From assembly GCA_001515945.1 (NCBI GenBank), contig LOER01000026.1, forward strand, positions 270,821-334,820: DNA of 64,000 nt, given 5' to 3'. Both the position numbers and the translations under genes were made by a program. Position 1 is the first letter of the stretch, and each line of letters opens with the position of its first letter. Shown piece after piece: positions 16,302 through 25,178 of the stretch. The stretch is from Desulfitibacter sp. BRH_c19. Lineage in GTDB: Bacteria > Bacillota > DSM-16504 > Desulfitibacterales > Desulfitibacteraceae. The notes beneath the pieces are model-generated. The model was not told the DNA's origin, searched no databases, and saw only the letters and a program-made list of their open reading frames with translations.

Positions 16302-18131
16302 TTGGGTGGCTACACAGGAAAAATTCTAAGAGTTAACTTAACTACTGGTGAAATCATAAAAGACGAGCTGGATTTAGCTAAAGCAAAGAAATTTATAGGT
16401 GGACGTGGTTTAGGTGCAATGATGTTGTCGGAAGAAATAGCGTCAGATGTAGATCCATTGAGCCCAGATAATAAGGTTTTCTTTGTTACAGGACCTCTTA
16501 CTGGTTCATCCGTACCAACAGGTGGCAGATTCATGGTAGTAACTAAATCCCCTTTGAACAACGCTATTGCTTCTTCAAATTCAGGTGGATACTGGGGAGC
16601 AGAACTAAAGTTTGCTGGATATGATATGCTTATCGTTGAAGGAAAAGCAGACAAGCCAACAAATATTTTCATAAATGATGACAAAGTGGAACTTCGCTCC
16701 GCAGAAAATGTTTGGGGCAAGATTGTAAGTGAGACTACTGACACATTAACAGAGGAGTTTGGCGATCCTAAAGCTAAAGTAATGTGTATAGGCCCTGGGG
16801 GAGAAAAACTATCATTAATCGCTGCTGTAATGAATGACCGTTTCAGAGCAGCTGGTAGAAGTGGTGTCGGAGCTGTAATGGGTTCAAAGAACCTGAAGGC
16901 AGTAGTAGTTAAGGGTAGCGGAAAAGTCGATGTTGCAAATCCTGATAAATTAAGAGAAGTACTTAAGGTTGCTTCCAAGAAGATTAGAGAGCACGGAGTA
17001 ACTGGACAGGGCTTACCTGCCTATGGTACAGCTATACTTGTAAATGTTGTTAACGAAAGTGGCGTTTACCCCACTAATAACTTTCAGGAGTCCTTTTTCT
17101 CAACTGCTGAAGCCACAAGTGGAGAAACTCTTGCCGAGAAATATTTAAAGAAGAAGGATCCATGCTATCGCTGTCCAATAGCCTGCGGTAGATACTGTGA
17201 AGTAGATGGAGTAGGCGGAGGCGGACCAGAATATGAAACCATCTGGGCATTTGGTGCTGATGTGGGAGTAGATAACCTTGAAACAGTTATTAAGGCAAAT
17301 AATCTATGTAATGAGCTTGGGATAGATACAATTTCCGTAGGTGCTACAATTGCAGCAGCGATGGAACTATATCAAAGGGGATATATCAAAGATGAAGCTT
17401 TAGCTGGTGGTCCAGCATTGAAGTTTGGTAGTTCAGAGGCTGTTTTGCATTATACCAGTGCAATAGGTTGGGGAGAAGGCCTAGGTGCTAAAATGGCTGA
17501 AGGTAGCTATAGATTGGCTGATTTCTATGGGGTACCTGAATATTCAATGTCTGTTAAAAAGTTAGAACTTCCAGCCTATGACCCTAGAGGTATTCAAGGG
17601 CATGGACTTCAGTACGCAACTTCAAATAGGGGAGGCTGTCACGTAAGAGGTTACTTGATCTCTCCAGAAATCTTAGGAGTTCCAGAAAAGTTAGATCGCT
17701 TTGCCTTAGAAGGCAAAGCAACATGGGCAAAAATATTCCAGGATTTGACTGCTTCAATTGATGCAGCAGGACTTTGCTTATTTACCTCTTTTGCATGGGG
17801 CGCAGATGACTATGCTGACGTATTAAATGCAGTAATGGGGACAGAACTTACTGGTGCTGATATTCTAGCTATTGGGGATAGAATTTGGAACGTAGAAAGA
17901 GTCTTTAACCTTGCAAATGGTTATACAAAAGATGATGATACACTACCAAGACGATTATTAGAAGATCCAATTTCAGATGGACCATCTAAGGGTCATGTTC
18001 ACCGTTTATCCGAGCTTTTACCAGAGTACTATGAAGTAAGAGGTTGGGATGAAGATGGATTACCTACACAGGAGAAGCTAACCGAATTAGGATTAGTAGG
18101 TGAGAAGCTTCCAAAGTTCAAGGTAGGTTAA
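16302..18131 (+). CDS. aor: Tungsten-containing aldehyde:ferredoxin oxidoreductase
   Basis: A 609-residue cytosolic enzyme that oxidises aldehydes to acids, or reduces acids, with ferredoxin, using a tungstobispterin cofactor and one 4Fe-4S cluster. The cluster ligands are visible: C288, C291 and C295 in CYRCPIACGRYC, plus C492 in AGLCLFTSF. The cofactor-binding N-terminal domain shows GGRGLGAMML and TGPLTGSSVPTGGRF. TTG at 16302 is the start, preceded by GGGAGGTATTTGA and encoding the usual MGGYTGKILRVNL beginning. A radical SAM maturase, a MoaD-like protein and MoeA are nearby. Confidence 0.95.
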   Translation: MGGYTGKILRVNLTTGEIIKDELDLAKAKKFIGGRGLGAMMLSEEIASDVDPLSPDNKVFFVTGPLTGSSVPTGGRFMVVTKSPLNNAIASSNSGGYWGAELKFAGYDMLIVEGKADKPTNIFINDDKVELRSAENVWGKIVSETTDTLTEEFGDPKAKVMCIGPGGEKLSLIAAVMNDRFRAAGRSGVGAVMGSKNLKAVVVKGSGKVDVANPDKLREVLKVASKKIREHGVTGQGLPAYGTAILVNVVNESGVYPTNNFQESFFSTAEATSGETLAEKYLKKKDPCYRCPIACGRYCEVDGVGGGGPEYETIWAFGADVGVDNLETVIKANNLCNELGIDTISVGATIAAAMELYQRGYIKDEALAGGPALKFGSSEAVLHYTSAIGWGEGLGAKMAEGSYRLADFYGVPEYSMSVKKLELPAYDPRGIQGHGLQYATSNRGGCHVRGYLISPEILGVPEKLDRFALEGKATWAKIFQDLTASIDAAGLCLFTSFAWGADDYADVLNAVMGTELTGADILAIGDRIWNVERVFNLANGYTKDDDTLPRRLLEDPISDGPSKGHVHRLSELLPEYYEVRGWDEDGLPTQEKLTELGLVGEKLPKFKVG

Positions 18132-18189
18132 GACTAACAAGGAGCCAATTTTCCTTGAATAAATTAAGAGTTAGCTACAAGAAAATGCT

Positions 18190-18222
18190 GAGAACTTCCC
18201 TGATAAATAGGGAAGTTCTCTT
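18190..18222 (+). terminator. Hairpin between the AOR and radical SAM genes
   Basis: GAGAACTTCCCT (18190-18201) pairs perfectly with AGGGAAGTTCTC (18209-18220) around a 7-nt loop. Only a weak T run follows, so it may be a partial terminator or an mRNA-processing hairpin that lowers expression of the maturase relative to AOR. Confidence 0.6.
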
Positions 18223-18243
18223 ACTAAAAGGTAGGTGCAGTAG

Positions 18244-19347
18244 ATGTCATATAGGTTGGCCCAAGGAGAAGAGTTTGAGGTTATATTAAAACCTAAGAAT
18301 AATATTAGAAAACTTTACCTGGAAATAACCAATCATTGCAACTTACAATGTAAAATGTGCTATAGACATGTTTGGGAAAATGATATGGGCTATATGCCTA
18401 TTGAGCAGGTTGAAAAGATTATAGGAGAATTAGAAAGCTTTCCAAATATAGAAAGGGTTGTGTTAGGTGGGATAGGGGAACCTACCTACCATCCACAATT
18501 TGCGGAAATAGTAAAGTTGTTTAAAGGTAAATATCCCCTTACTATAACCACAAATGGAACCCTTCTAGAAAAAGAAGTTGCTGAGTTAATAGTAGCTGAA
18601 GAAGTTGCAGAGTTAATAATTTCAGTAGACAGCAGCCTAGAGGAGGGCTTTAAAGACATAAGGCAGATAGAACTTACTCCACTTCTGGAAAAGCAAAAAT
18701 ACCTTAAAGACTTAAAGCAAAAGAGAAAAACAATCTACCCTAGGTTATCCTGGGAATTTGTTGCCATGAGGTCAAATATAACTACCTTACCTCAAGTAGT
18801 AAGACTAGGTGCGGAATTAGGAGTTTCAACACTTTATGTTACTCACATGATGCCAGTAGATATAGAAAGTGTAGGAGAAATTTTGTATGAAAAGGGATTA
18901 ACCAGAGAAGTAGGAGCAATCTTTCGTAGGGCTGTAAATGTTGGTTTTGCAACTGGTATCAACGTGGTACTTCCTACAACAGATTTGAAAACTGACAGGG
19001 CTTGTAGATTTGTAAATAATTATTCTGCTATAATAAGTTGGGATGGAGAAGTTTGCCCTTGCTATAGACTATTACACCCCTGCCAGGAAATTGTTTCTAA
19101 AAGGAGTAAGAAATTACTCCAAAAGTCCTACGGAAATATTAAAGAAAAAACATTAGAGGATATCTGGACAGCACCTGAATATATGAAGTTTAGATATAAG
19201 GTGCAGAATAACCTTTACCCTTCTTGTACTGACTGCGACCTAGTGGATGGCTGTGATTTAGTCGTTGATAGTGAACTAGATTGCATAGGTAACTCACCAG
19301 CATGTGGAGACTGCCTATGGGCCAGAGGCATAGTCTTCTGCCCCTAA
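18244..19347 (+). CDS. Radical SAM/SPASM protein, AOR cofactor-modifying type
   Basis: 367 residues. The radical SAM cluster motif CNLQCKMC (C32, C36, C39) lies near the N-terminus, followed by GGIGEPT near 78. The C-terminal 100 residues carry many cysteines (CRF, CPC, CTDCDLVDGC, CGDCLWARGIVFC), as in SPASM domains that hold auxiliary Fe-S clusters. Proteins of this type are regularly found beside AOR genes and are thought to help mature the tungsten cofactor. The ATG follows GGTAGGTGCAGTAG. Its stop codon abuts a family B REP palindrome. Confidence 0.85.
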   Translation: MSYRLAQGEEFEVILKPKNNIRKLYLEITNHCNLQCKMCYRHVWENDMGYMPIEQVEKIIGELESFPNIERVVLGGIGEPTYHPQFAEIVKLFKGKYPLTITTNGTLLEKEVAELIVAEEVAELIISVDSSLEEGFKDIRQIELTPLLEKQKYLKDLKQKRKTIYPRLSWEFVAMRSNITTLPQVVRLGAELGVSTLYVTHMMPVDIESVGEILYEKGLTREVGAIFRRAVNVGFATGINVVLPTTDLKTDRACRFVNNYSAIISWDGEVCPCYRLLHPCQEIVSKRSKKLLQKSYGNIKEKTLEDIWTAPEYMKFRYKVQNNLYPSCTDCDLVDGCDLVVDSELDCIGNSPACGDCLWARGIVFCP

Positions 19348-19380
19348 AACCAACCACGGGGACGGTTCTCCTGGCTAATT
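19347..19380 (+). repeat. REP-like palindrome, family B (left flank of transposase unit 1)
   Basis: AAACCAACCA, core CGGGGACGGTTCTCC, then a decayed right arm TGGCTAATT. It lies about 100 bp upstream of the transposase start. The inverted partner is at 20292. Confidence 0.75.
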
Positions 19381-19477
19381 CTACCTAAATGCGGCCTAGA
19401 AAGTCTAATATTTAGCATTTTTGCGTATATTGCTGTTTTCTAAGGTATGGTATAATTTAGAAAAAAGGAGTTCCACA

Positions 19478-20251
19478 ATGCCAAGACAGCCGAGGAGTAA
19501 AAGTTCAACAGGGGTTTACCATGTCATGGTAAGGGGAGTTAATAGGCAAAACATATTTTGTGATGACGAAGACAGACAAAAGTATTTGTACATTTTGAAA
19601 AATGTTCAGGCTACAGATCCATATAGAATTTTGGGTTATTGCCTTATGAATAACCATGTGCATTTGTTGCTTCAAGAAGGAGACAATAATATTGCTCAAG
19701 TGATGAAACGTATAGGTGTTGCTTATGTTCGATGGTTTAATAAGAAATACAATAGAGTAGGGCATCTTTTTCAAGATCGCTTTAAAAGTGAAGAAGTAGA
19801 AGAAGAAGCATACTTATTAACAGTTTTACGATACATTCATCAAAATCCTATAAAAGCAAAATTGGTAATAAGTATTGACGCGTATCAATGGACCAGTTAC
19901 AGAGCATATATAGGAGAAAAAACTTACCCTATGGACCTTGTGGAAACCGAACTTATTAATGATTTATTGGGCATAAGTGATAAAAAATCTTTTGAGGTTT
20001 TTGAGCAATACATGCAAGAGCCAAACAAAGATGATTGCTTAGAAGTAGATGAAAAACAACCCTTAACAGATAAAGAATTGCAAAAAATCATAGAGAGTTT
20101 AACCAATAGTTCTTCGCCTACTTCAATAAAGCATATGGAAAAGGCACAACGTCTAGAAATATTAAAAGAAATAAAATCACTTGAAGGTGTAACTGTTAGA
20201 CAAATTTCACGAATTACAGGACTTGGGCGATACATAATAGCAAATGCTTAA
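19478..20251 (+). CDS. REP-associated tyrosine transposase (RAYT), HUH/Y1 type
   Basis: 258 residues from ATG 19478, chosen for the AAAAAAGGAG site 7 nt upstream. An earlier in-frame start at 19421 has no ribosome site. A TATAAT-like box lies at about 19450. The Y1 domain shows the HUH motif NNHVHLLLQ (H60, H62) and catalytic tyrosine Y119 in RYIHQNPIKA. The C-terminus has a DnaA-like helix-turn-helix (VTVRQISRITGLGR). Such enzymes nick single-stranded DNA at REP sequences. The gene is bracketed by family B palindromes in inverted orientation, and it separates the maturase from the MoaD-like gene. Confidence 0.88.
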   Translation: MPRQPRSKSSTGVYHVMVRGVNRQNIFCDDEDRQKYLYILKNVQATDPYRILGYCLMNNHVHLLLQEGDNNIAQVMKRIGVAYVRWFNKKYNRVGHLFQDRFKSEEVEEEAYLLTVLRYIHQNPIKAKLVISIDAYQWTSYRAYIGEKTYPMDLVETELINDLLGISDKKSFEVFEQYMQEPNKDDCLEVDEKQPLTDKELQKIIESLTNSSSPTSIKHMEKAQRLEILKEIKSLEGVTVRQISRITGLGRYIIANA

Positions 20252-20291
20252 AGAACCATAAAAGAACAATTATAGAAAACCAACTGTAAAA

Positions 20292-20324
20292 AAACCAACC
20301 ATCAGAACCGTCCCCATGGTTGCT
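20292..20324 (-). repeat. REP-like palindrome, family B (right flank of transposase unit 1)
   Basis: On the minus strand it reads AGCAACCATGGGGACGGTTC, the family B core with its arm. It is inverted relative to the copy at 19347 and starts about 40 bp after the transposase stop. The copy reaches into the leader of the MoaD-like gene. Confidence 0.78.
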
Positions 20325-20348
20325 AAAAAGGAAAGAAAGGGTGATAGT

Positions 20349-20573
20349 GTGGAAATAAAAGTGAAGCTCTTTGCCACGTTTAGAGAGGGTCGATTTGCAG
20401 TAGAACAAATGGAGTTTCCTGAGGGTGCCACCGTTTTAGATGTTGCCAAGAAAATAAAAATCGAACCCAAGGAAGTATCTATTGCTATGATAAATGGGTT
20501 CTCTTCAGAGTTAGATAGTGTTTTGAATGAAGGCGATACATTAGTCCTATTTCCTCCAGTAGGCGGGGGTTAG
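20349..20573 (+). CDS. moaD: MoaD/ThiS-like sulfur carrier
   Basis: A 74-residue ubiquitin-fold protein ending in VGGG, the C-terminal di-glycine that is thiocarboxylated to deliver sulfur for molybdopterin (or thiamine) synthesis. The body, with VKLFATFREG and DTLVLFPPVGGG, is closer to MoaD than to ThiS. I use GTG 20349, preceded by AAAGGGTGA. An earlier ATG at 20316 lies inside the REP palindrome and would add artificial residues. The link to the nearby AOR, maturase and MoeA suggests a role in the tungsten pterin cofactor. Confidence 0.85.
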   Translation: MEIKVKLFATFREGRFAVEQMEFPEGATVLDVAKKIKIEPKEVSIAMINGFSSELDSVLNEGDTLVLFPPVGGG

Positions 20574-20601
20574 AGGTGGTAATGGAGGTTGTGTTCGCGC
20601 C

Positions 20602-21858
20602 TTAGGGTAGTTTCCAAATATTAACTAAATCGCCTGTTGCTGAATTCACCTTTCCTGCTGCTATCTCAATTAAACAATTACTATATGCATGGGTTTTGAT
20701 CGCGCCACAGAATTGATTATTAAATGGAGTTGTATACAAACAACCATGCTGTTCATAATAAGTGCCCCACAAAAAGCCTCGTAGTCCACCCTTGCGATGT
20801 ACGTCTGTTGAAAGCTTTGCTTGGCTTTGTTCTAAATGCCTATTTGTGCCGGCAAGCTTTGAAATGACCGGGAACATGACTAATAGCATGGCAACAGCTG
20901 ATCCGGCAGGATTACCTGATAAGCCAATTAGTAGCTGCCCATCTTTTACGGATGCGACAACAGGGGCACCAGGACGAATGGCAACCTTGTTAAATAATCT
21001 GGAAACAGATATCATATCCATAGCTTCTTTAATAACGTCATATGCTCCAGAGGCAGTACCTCCAGTTGAGATCACAATAGGCAATCTTAGCCGGTAGGCC
21101 TTTTCATATACCTGTATCACATCTTCAATCCGATCTTTGACTATTCCCAAACTTACTGGAACACCCCCAGCCTGTCGAATGATTTCAGCTAGTGTATAAA
21201 TATTAGAAGCTCTTAATTGCCCATGTTGCAGTTGACTATGTACATCAACCAGTTCATTTCCCGTTGAAAATATCCCGATTTGCGGCTTTTTATAGACAGG
21301 GACAGGGTCAATCCCTAAAGTTGCTAAAACACCCATATGGGCACATGTAAGAACTGTCCCGCTGGCAAACAAGGGCTCGCCGTTAGAAATATCCTCACCT
21401 TTTGGGGCAATACATTCCCCACTAAAAATTTTCCTTTTGATAATAACAGTAGAATCATTCTCCGATTTAGAACCTTCAGCTTCAGAAGCAGTTTCTGTAA
21501 CCTCTTCTTTCTTTACAAGACAATTTGCTCCCTGCGGTAAAGGGGCTCCTGTAAAAATCTTCATAGTAGTTCCTGGCACTAGTATTTTTTTTGAATAAGA
21601 GCCAGCGGCTACCGTATCTATGATTTTCATGGATACTGGATGATCTATTGTTGCTTCAAGTGTATCGGATGCTATCAGGGCAAATCCATCAATAGGTGAA
21701 CGATCAAAGGCGGGGACATCCTCGGTAGCAACAACCTCTCTGGCTAACACTCTCCCGCCTGCCTCCCACAAGGGTACTGTTTCCACATTTCCAGGTAATA
21801 ACAATGAACTTTCTAATTCATTGAATAAAATATCTATAGCATTCTCGAGTAAAAGCAT
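20602..21858 (-). CDS. moeA: Molybdopterin molybdenumtransferase MoeA
   Basis: 418 residues on the minus strand. MoeA inserts molybdate or tungstate into adenylylated molybdopterin. Motifs are FDRSPIDGFALIASD near 55-70, PQGANCLVKKEEV, ISTGGTASGAYDVIKE and GLSGNPAGSAVAM, all typical. The start at 21858 is chosen because GGGAGGAATTAAG precedes that ATG. The longer frame start at 21879 lies upstream of the ribosome site. It converges on the MoaD-like gene with a 28-bp gap. In an AOR neighbourhood, tungsten is a likely metal. Confidence 0.92.
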   Translation of the reverse strand: MLLLENAIDILFNELESSLLLPGNVETVPLWEAGGRVLAREVVATEDVPAFDRSPIDGFALIASDTLEATIDHPVSMKIIDTVAAGSYSKKILVPGTTMKIFTGAPLPQGANCLVKKEEVTETASEAEGSKSENDSTVIIKRKIFSGECIAPKGEDISNGEPLFASGTVLTCAHMGVLATLGIDPVPVYKKPQIGIFSTGNELVDVHSQLQHGQLRASNIYTLAEIIRQAGGVPVSLGIVKDRIEDVIQVYEKAYRLRLPIVISTGGTASGAYDVIKEAMDMISVSRLFNKVAIRPGAPVVASVKDGQLLIGLSGNPAGSAVAMLLVMFPVISKLAGTNRHLEQSQAKLSTDVHRKGGLRGFLWGTYYEQHGCLYTTPFNNQFCGAIKTHAYSNCLIEIAAGKVNSATGDLVNIWKLP

Positions 21859-22009
21859 TCTTAATTCCTCCCAATACAATGTCTTACTTGACAGAAAATT
21901 TCATATTAAATTTATTTCAACACTTTCAGATATTATCCTGTTTTAATCTAAAGAAGTATCTATTTCACTAGTTCACAAAATGAACTCGTTCAGCCAAAGC
22001 CGAACATCG

Positions 22010-22075
22010 GGGAATCAGATGGAGACTCTACTCCACCTGATTTAGAGCCCACTTATAGAAGTGGGGGTCTTAAGC
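22010..22075 (+). repeat. IS200/IS605-like end remnant with hairpins
   Basis: CAGATGGAG joins ACTCCACCTGA, the two ends of the longer repeat at 15986 and 35152 with the middle missing. A second hairpin, CCCACTT-ATAG-AAGTGGG (22048-22065), follows. It lies in the 370-bp divergent gap between moeA and the histidine-rich gene. Outside this remnant and the palindrome at 22191 I see nothing else in that gap. Confidence 0.45.
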
Positions 22076-22190
22076 CATATAGAATATTATGGATAAACCT
22101 TGGCGGGTAAAAGTGCCAGCCTACTATAAATATTTAACAATATTTATAGAATTTTTATAATTGATTTATAATGAGTTTATTATCATTACC

Positions 22191-22227
22191 TATAATGACC
22201 TTAGACTTAATAAAGGAGGTCATTATA
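22191..22227 (+). promoter_or_regulatory. Perfect 10-bp inverted repeat over the ribosome site of the His-rich gene
   Basis: TATAATGACC (22191-22200) and GGTCATTATA (22218-22227) are exact complements separated by 17 nt. The right arm overlaps the ribosome site AAAGGAGGT and ends 1 nt before the ATG. The left arm contains a TATAAT box. It could be an operator or an RNA hairpin that hides the ribosome site. Confidence 0.6.
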
Positions 22228-22228
22228 A

Positions 22229-22966
22229 ATGACTAAAATTAAATTAATGTATGATGTAGTGAAAGTTCTGAGAGTTAAAGAGATTTTTAAAGGAACTTTG
22301 AAAGTAGAAGTTAGAAAAGATCGAGTTAAAGTATTTAGCCTGGACAAGGAATTTGAAAAAAATACAATAACTGGTCAGGTTAAGGCAATGATTAACACAG
22401 AGGTAGACTATGAGGGAAATAAAGTTAAACATCAAAGCAGCACAGAATTTAACATGGAAGGCTGCAAAGTCAAACATCATGGTTTTATCAAACATATGCA
22501 TGGAAACCGTAAGCATTCCGACATGAAATGTTGCGGGGTAAAGGATAGGCTTTCTAAGATGGCTTTCATGCTAAGTGTCTTAAATAATATGACTGTAATT
22601 GAACAGGAAGACAAGGGTGTAGAACTAGCTATCAACATCAATGAAATACCTGAAGACCTGAAAAATGCAATCAAAGAAAAGATGAATTATAAGGCCAATC
22701 ATAAAATGCATCATGAAATGAACCAGCACCAAAAAGGGCACCATCACTGTATGAAAGATTTCTGCTTATCAGAGGATGCAAATGCTGACATTAAAATTCG
22801 CATCAATAAAAATAGTGAAATAGAAAACATTACACTTTCAGTTAGTGGAAACCAGAAAAATAAAATTAATGCATCAGATGAATTAAATGGATCAAATAAA
22901 TTAAATCAAACAAATAATGAAACCCATGCTATAGATCTTGAAGCAGAACTAAATCTACTATGGTAA
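22229..22966 (+). CDS. Histidine- and cysteine-rich protein, probably metal-binding
   Basis: 245 residues, no signal peptide and no membrane helix. It holds 14 histidines and 5 cysteines, concentrated in two clusters: residues 68-102 (with CKVKHHGFIKHMHG and KCC) and 158-179 (with HKMHHEMNQHQ and HHHCMKDFC). The C-terminal third is rich in Asn, Ser and Lys. I do not recognise the family. The clusters resemble metal-storage or metal-buffering proteins. A histidine kinase with its own His-rich N-terminus follows after a terminator. The ribosome site AAAGGAGGT lies inside an inverted repeat. Confidence 0.72.
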   Translation: MTKIKLMYDVVKVLRVKEIFKGTLKVEVRKDRVKVFSLDKEFEKNTITGQVKAMINTEVDYEGNKVKHQSSTEFNMEGCKVKHHGFIKHMHGNRKHSDMKCCGVKDRLSKMAFMLSVLNNMTVIEQEDKGVELAININEIPEDLKNAIKEKMNYKANHKMHHEMNQHQKGHHHCMKDFCLSEDANADIKIRINKNSEIENITLSVSGNQKNKINASDELNGSNKLNQTNNETHAIDLEAELNLLW

Positions 22967-23038
22967 GTTTTTGAATAGAAATTCGCTCAAAAAATAAGGT
23001 GAAATTATAAGGCATAAGTAAGTAGTAAGGTTTTCAGT

Positions 23039-23084
23039 ATAAGGGCGTGAGATTTAGGAAATAGTTTACGCCCTTATATTTTTT
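23039..23084 (+). terminator. Intrinsic terminator after the His-rich gene
   Basis: ATAAGGGCGT (23039-23048) pairs with ACGCCCTTAT (23068-23077), followed by ATTTTTT. It separates the His-rich gene from the two-component genes. Confidence 0.85.
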
Positions 23085-23154
23085 AACCATTGCAAATAAA
23101 ATGTTATAATGGAACTAGTAATTGTAATGAATGAATGAATGGATGGAGACAAAT

Positions 23155-24267
23155 ATGTTTATGAAAAAGAAACAAATCCATAGATATTTTCATAAAGGAC
23201 AACACGTTTGTATGTACCACAAAGATTTTCATATATATCATCGGTATTTAAAATGGATACGCCCAGCTGTGTTTCTGTTTCATCTTTTTATAGTTTATCT
23301 GCTCTTCAGATGGATAGGAAATCAAACCATTGCCATCCTTTTTGCAGTATTTATTAGCATTAAAGAAATCATGCATTTATCTTTCCTTTGGCGACTAGAG
23401 AATAAGATTTTCAAGCCTATGAATAAACTCAAAACTGCTGTAGATGAGATAGCTAATGGAAATTATAATGTGAAAGTGGACTATGAGGTATCAAATGAAT
23501 TTACAGTTTTAATACACTCTTTTAATGAGATGGCTGAAAAATTACAAGAAAGCGAAAAAATACAGCTTGCCTATGAAGAAAATAGAAAAGCATTAATAGG
23601 CAATATTTCACATGATCTAAAAACCCCTATTACCGCTATACAAGGGTATATAGAGGCAGTTCTTGATGGTGCTGCTATATCACCGGAAAAAACCAGTAAA
23701 TACCTAAAAATCATATATCATAATACTGTATATATAAATAAGCTCATTGATGATCTATTCCTTTTCTCCAAAATTGACATGGAAAAACTGGATTTTCAAT
23801 ACCAGGATATAGAAATACGTTCATATATGAGGGATCTCATGGAAGAGTTTCAGCTGGAACTAGAAGAAAGGCAGGTTAAATTTTACTATACAGATAAAAT
23901 GGAATCTGAGCAGCTTGTCCATTTGGACAGAAAGAGAATACATCAGGCTGTGCGTAACATTATTGGAAATTCTGTACAATATGGAAATAGAGAAGGCTTA
24001 ACTATCTGGGTAGAGTTGTCCTTAGAGGGTAATTTTACGTATATTAAATTAAGAGATAATGGGCCAGGAATCCCAAATGATAAACTTCCTCATGTGTTTA
24101 ATAGATTTTATAGAGTGGATGTTGAACGTACAAAAGATTTTATGAGTACAGGCTTGGGTTTGGCTATAGCCAAGGAGTTGATAGAAGCTCATGGAGGAGA
24201 AATTACAGTTTCAAGCATAGAACAAGAAGGCACCTGTTTTACTATAATGCTTCCAGCTGCGAAATAA
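23155..24267 (+). CDS. Membrane sensor histidine kinase with His-rich N-terminus
   Basis: 370 residues. The first 30 contain six histidines and one cysteine (H9, H13, H17, C19, H22, H26, H29). Two closely spaced membrane helices follow (about 37-53 and 57-78) with almost no extracellular loop, then a HAMP region, the HisKA box GNISHDLKTPIT with H153, and the ATPase boxes DNGPGIP and GLGLAIAK. The sensor is thus not extracellular, and the cytosolic His-rich tail is the best candidate to sense metal (inference). ATG 23155 is chosen for the upstream GGATGGAGA. Confidence 0.88.
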   Translation: MFMKKKQIHRYFHKGQHVCMYHKDFHIYHRYLKWIRPAVFLFHLFIVYLLFRWIGNQTIAILFAVFISIKEIMHLSFLWRLENKIFKPMNKLKTAVDEIANGNYNVKVDYEVSNEFTVLIHSFNEMAEKLQESEKIQLAYEENRKALIGNISHDLKTPITAIQGYIEAVLDGAAISPEKTSKYLKIIYHNTVYINKLIDDLFLFSKIDMEKLDFQYQDIEIRSYMRDLMEEFQLELEERQVKFYYTDKMESEQLVHLDRKRIHQAVRNIIGNSVQYGNREGLTIWVELSLEGNFTYIKLRDNGPGIPNDKLPHVFNRFYRVDVERTKDFMSTGLGLAIAKELIEAHGGEITVSSIEQEGTCFTIMLPAAK

Positions 24268-24289
24268 TTAAGGGAGGTCGTTTATCTAA

Positions 24290-24982
24290 GTGAAACAAAA
24301 ACAGATCTTAATTATCGAGGATGATATAAATATTGCAGAATTGGAGCGGGATTATCTTCAATTAAATGGTTATAAAGTAGATCTTGTTCAAGATGGATCA
24401 CTGGGACTCAAGAAAGCCCTTGCTGGCATATACGACATTATTCTTGTAGATTTAATGCTTCCTAATACAAATGGATATGAGATCATACAGGAGATACGAA
24501 AAAAGCTCGAAATTCCAATCATTGTTGTTTCTGCCAGGAATGAAGATATTGATAAAATAAGGGGATTGGGCTTTGGAGCCGATGATTATCTAACAAAACC
24601 TTTTAGCCCAGCCGAATTAGCAGCTAGAGTAAAATCACACATTAAAAGATATGAGCGCCTTATGGGAAAAAAAGTGCCTAATGAGATAATAAATCATAAG
24701 GGGTTAGAAATAAATACAGCAGCCCATAGAGTCTATATTAATGGTAAAGAAATTCAAATGACCACAAAGGAATACGATTTTTTATTGTATCTTGCTTCTA
24801 ATCCAAACATTGTTCTTAGTAAAGAGCAAATTTTTGATACCATATGGGGAGAAGAATACTATGGAGATACAGCAACAGTAGCTGTTCATATCCAGAAAAT
24901 AAGAAAAAAAATAGAAAAAGACCCATCCAATCCGGAATACATTGAAACCTTATGGGGAGCAGGGTATCGTTTTAACTCGTAG
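24290..24982 (+). CDS. OmpR/PhoB-family response regulator
   Basis: 230 residues. The receiver domain (1-120) has the acidic pair ED-D near 10-12, phospho-acceptor D54 in IILVDLMLPN, and the lysine in LTKPF. The C-terminal winged helix DNA-binding domain (about 130-230) ends LWGAGYRFNS. A GTG start follows AGGGAGGTCGTTTATCTAA. The kinase gene precedes it by 22 bp, the reverse of the commoner regulator-first order. It probably controls the neighbouring His-rich gene or a metal transporter. Confidence 0.92.
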   Translation: MKQKQILIIEDDINIAELERDYLQLNGYKVDLVQDGSLGLKKALAGIYDIILVDLMLPNTNGYEIIQEIRKKLEIPIIVVSARNEDIDKIRGLGFGADDYLTKPFSPAELAARVKSHIKRYERLMGKKVPNEIINHKGLEINTAAHRVYINGKEIQMTTKEYDFLLYLASNPNIVLSKEQIFDTIWGEEYYGDTATVAVHIQKIRKKIEKDPSNPEYIETLWGAGYRFNS

Positions 24983-25144
24983 GCAGGGATATATAAAACT
25001 ACTTGGTAATCATGGATAACTTAACTAATGAAAAGCTTAGAGAAAACATAGAACGTGATTGTATAGAAATATATAAATCATAATCAAATAGAAACAGATT
25101 AGTGTATATAGATCTTGGTCTTTATAAGAAAGTCTGCCTATATT

Positions 25145-25176
25145 AGAACCCCCTGACTTTAGGCATGGGGAGTTTC
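25145..25176 (+). repeat. IS200/IS605-family right-end hairpin remnant
   Basis: GAACCCCCTGACTTTAGGCA followed by TGGGGAGTTTCA is the classic sub-terminal hairpin seen at the right end of many IS200/IS605 elements. No transposase or TnpB remains. Confidence 0.55.
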
Positions 25177-25178
25177 AG

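Noticed and set aside
20214..20470. Minus-strand frames across the transposase end and the moaD-like gene
   Set aside because: They cross a palindrome and two supported genes, and have no ribosome site.
22244..22516. Minus-strand frame opposite the His-rich gene
   Set aside because: It lies opposite a gene with a strong ribosome site and has no motifs; rich in Phe and Asn as expected for an antisense of AT-rich coding DNA.
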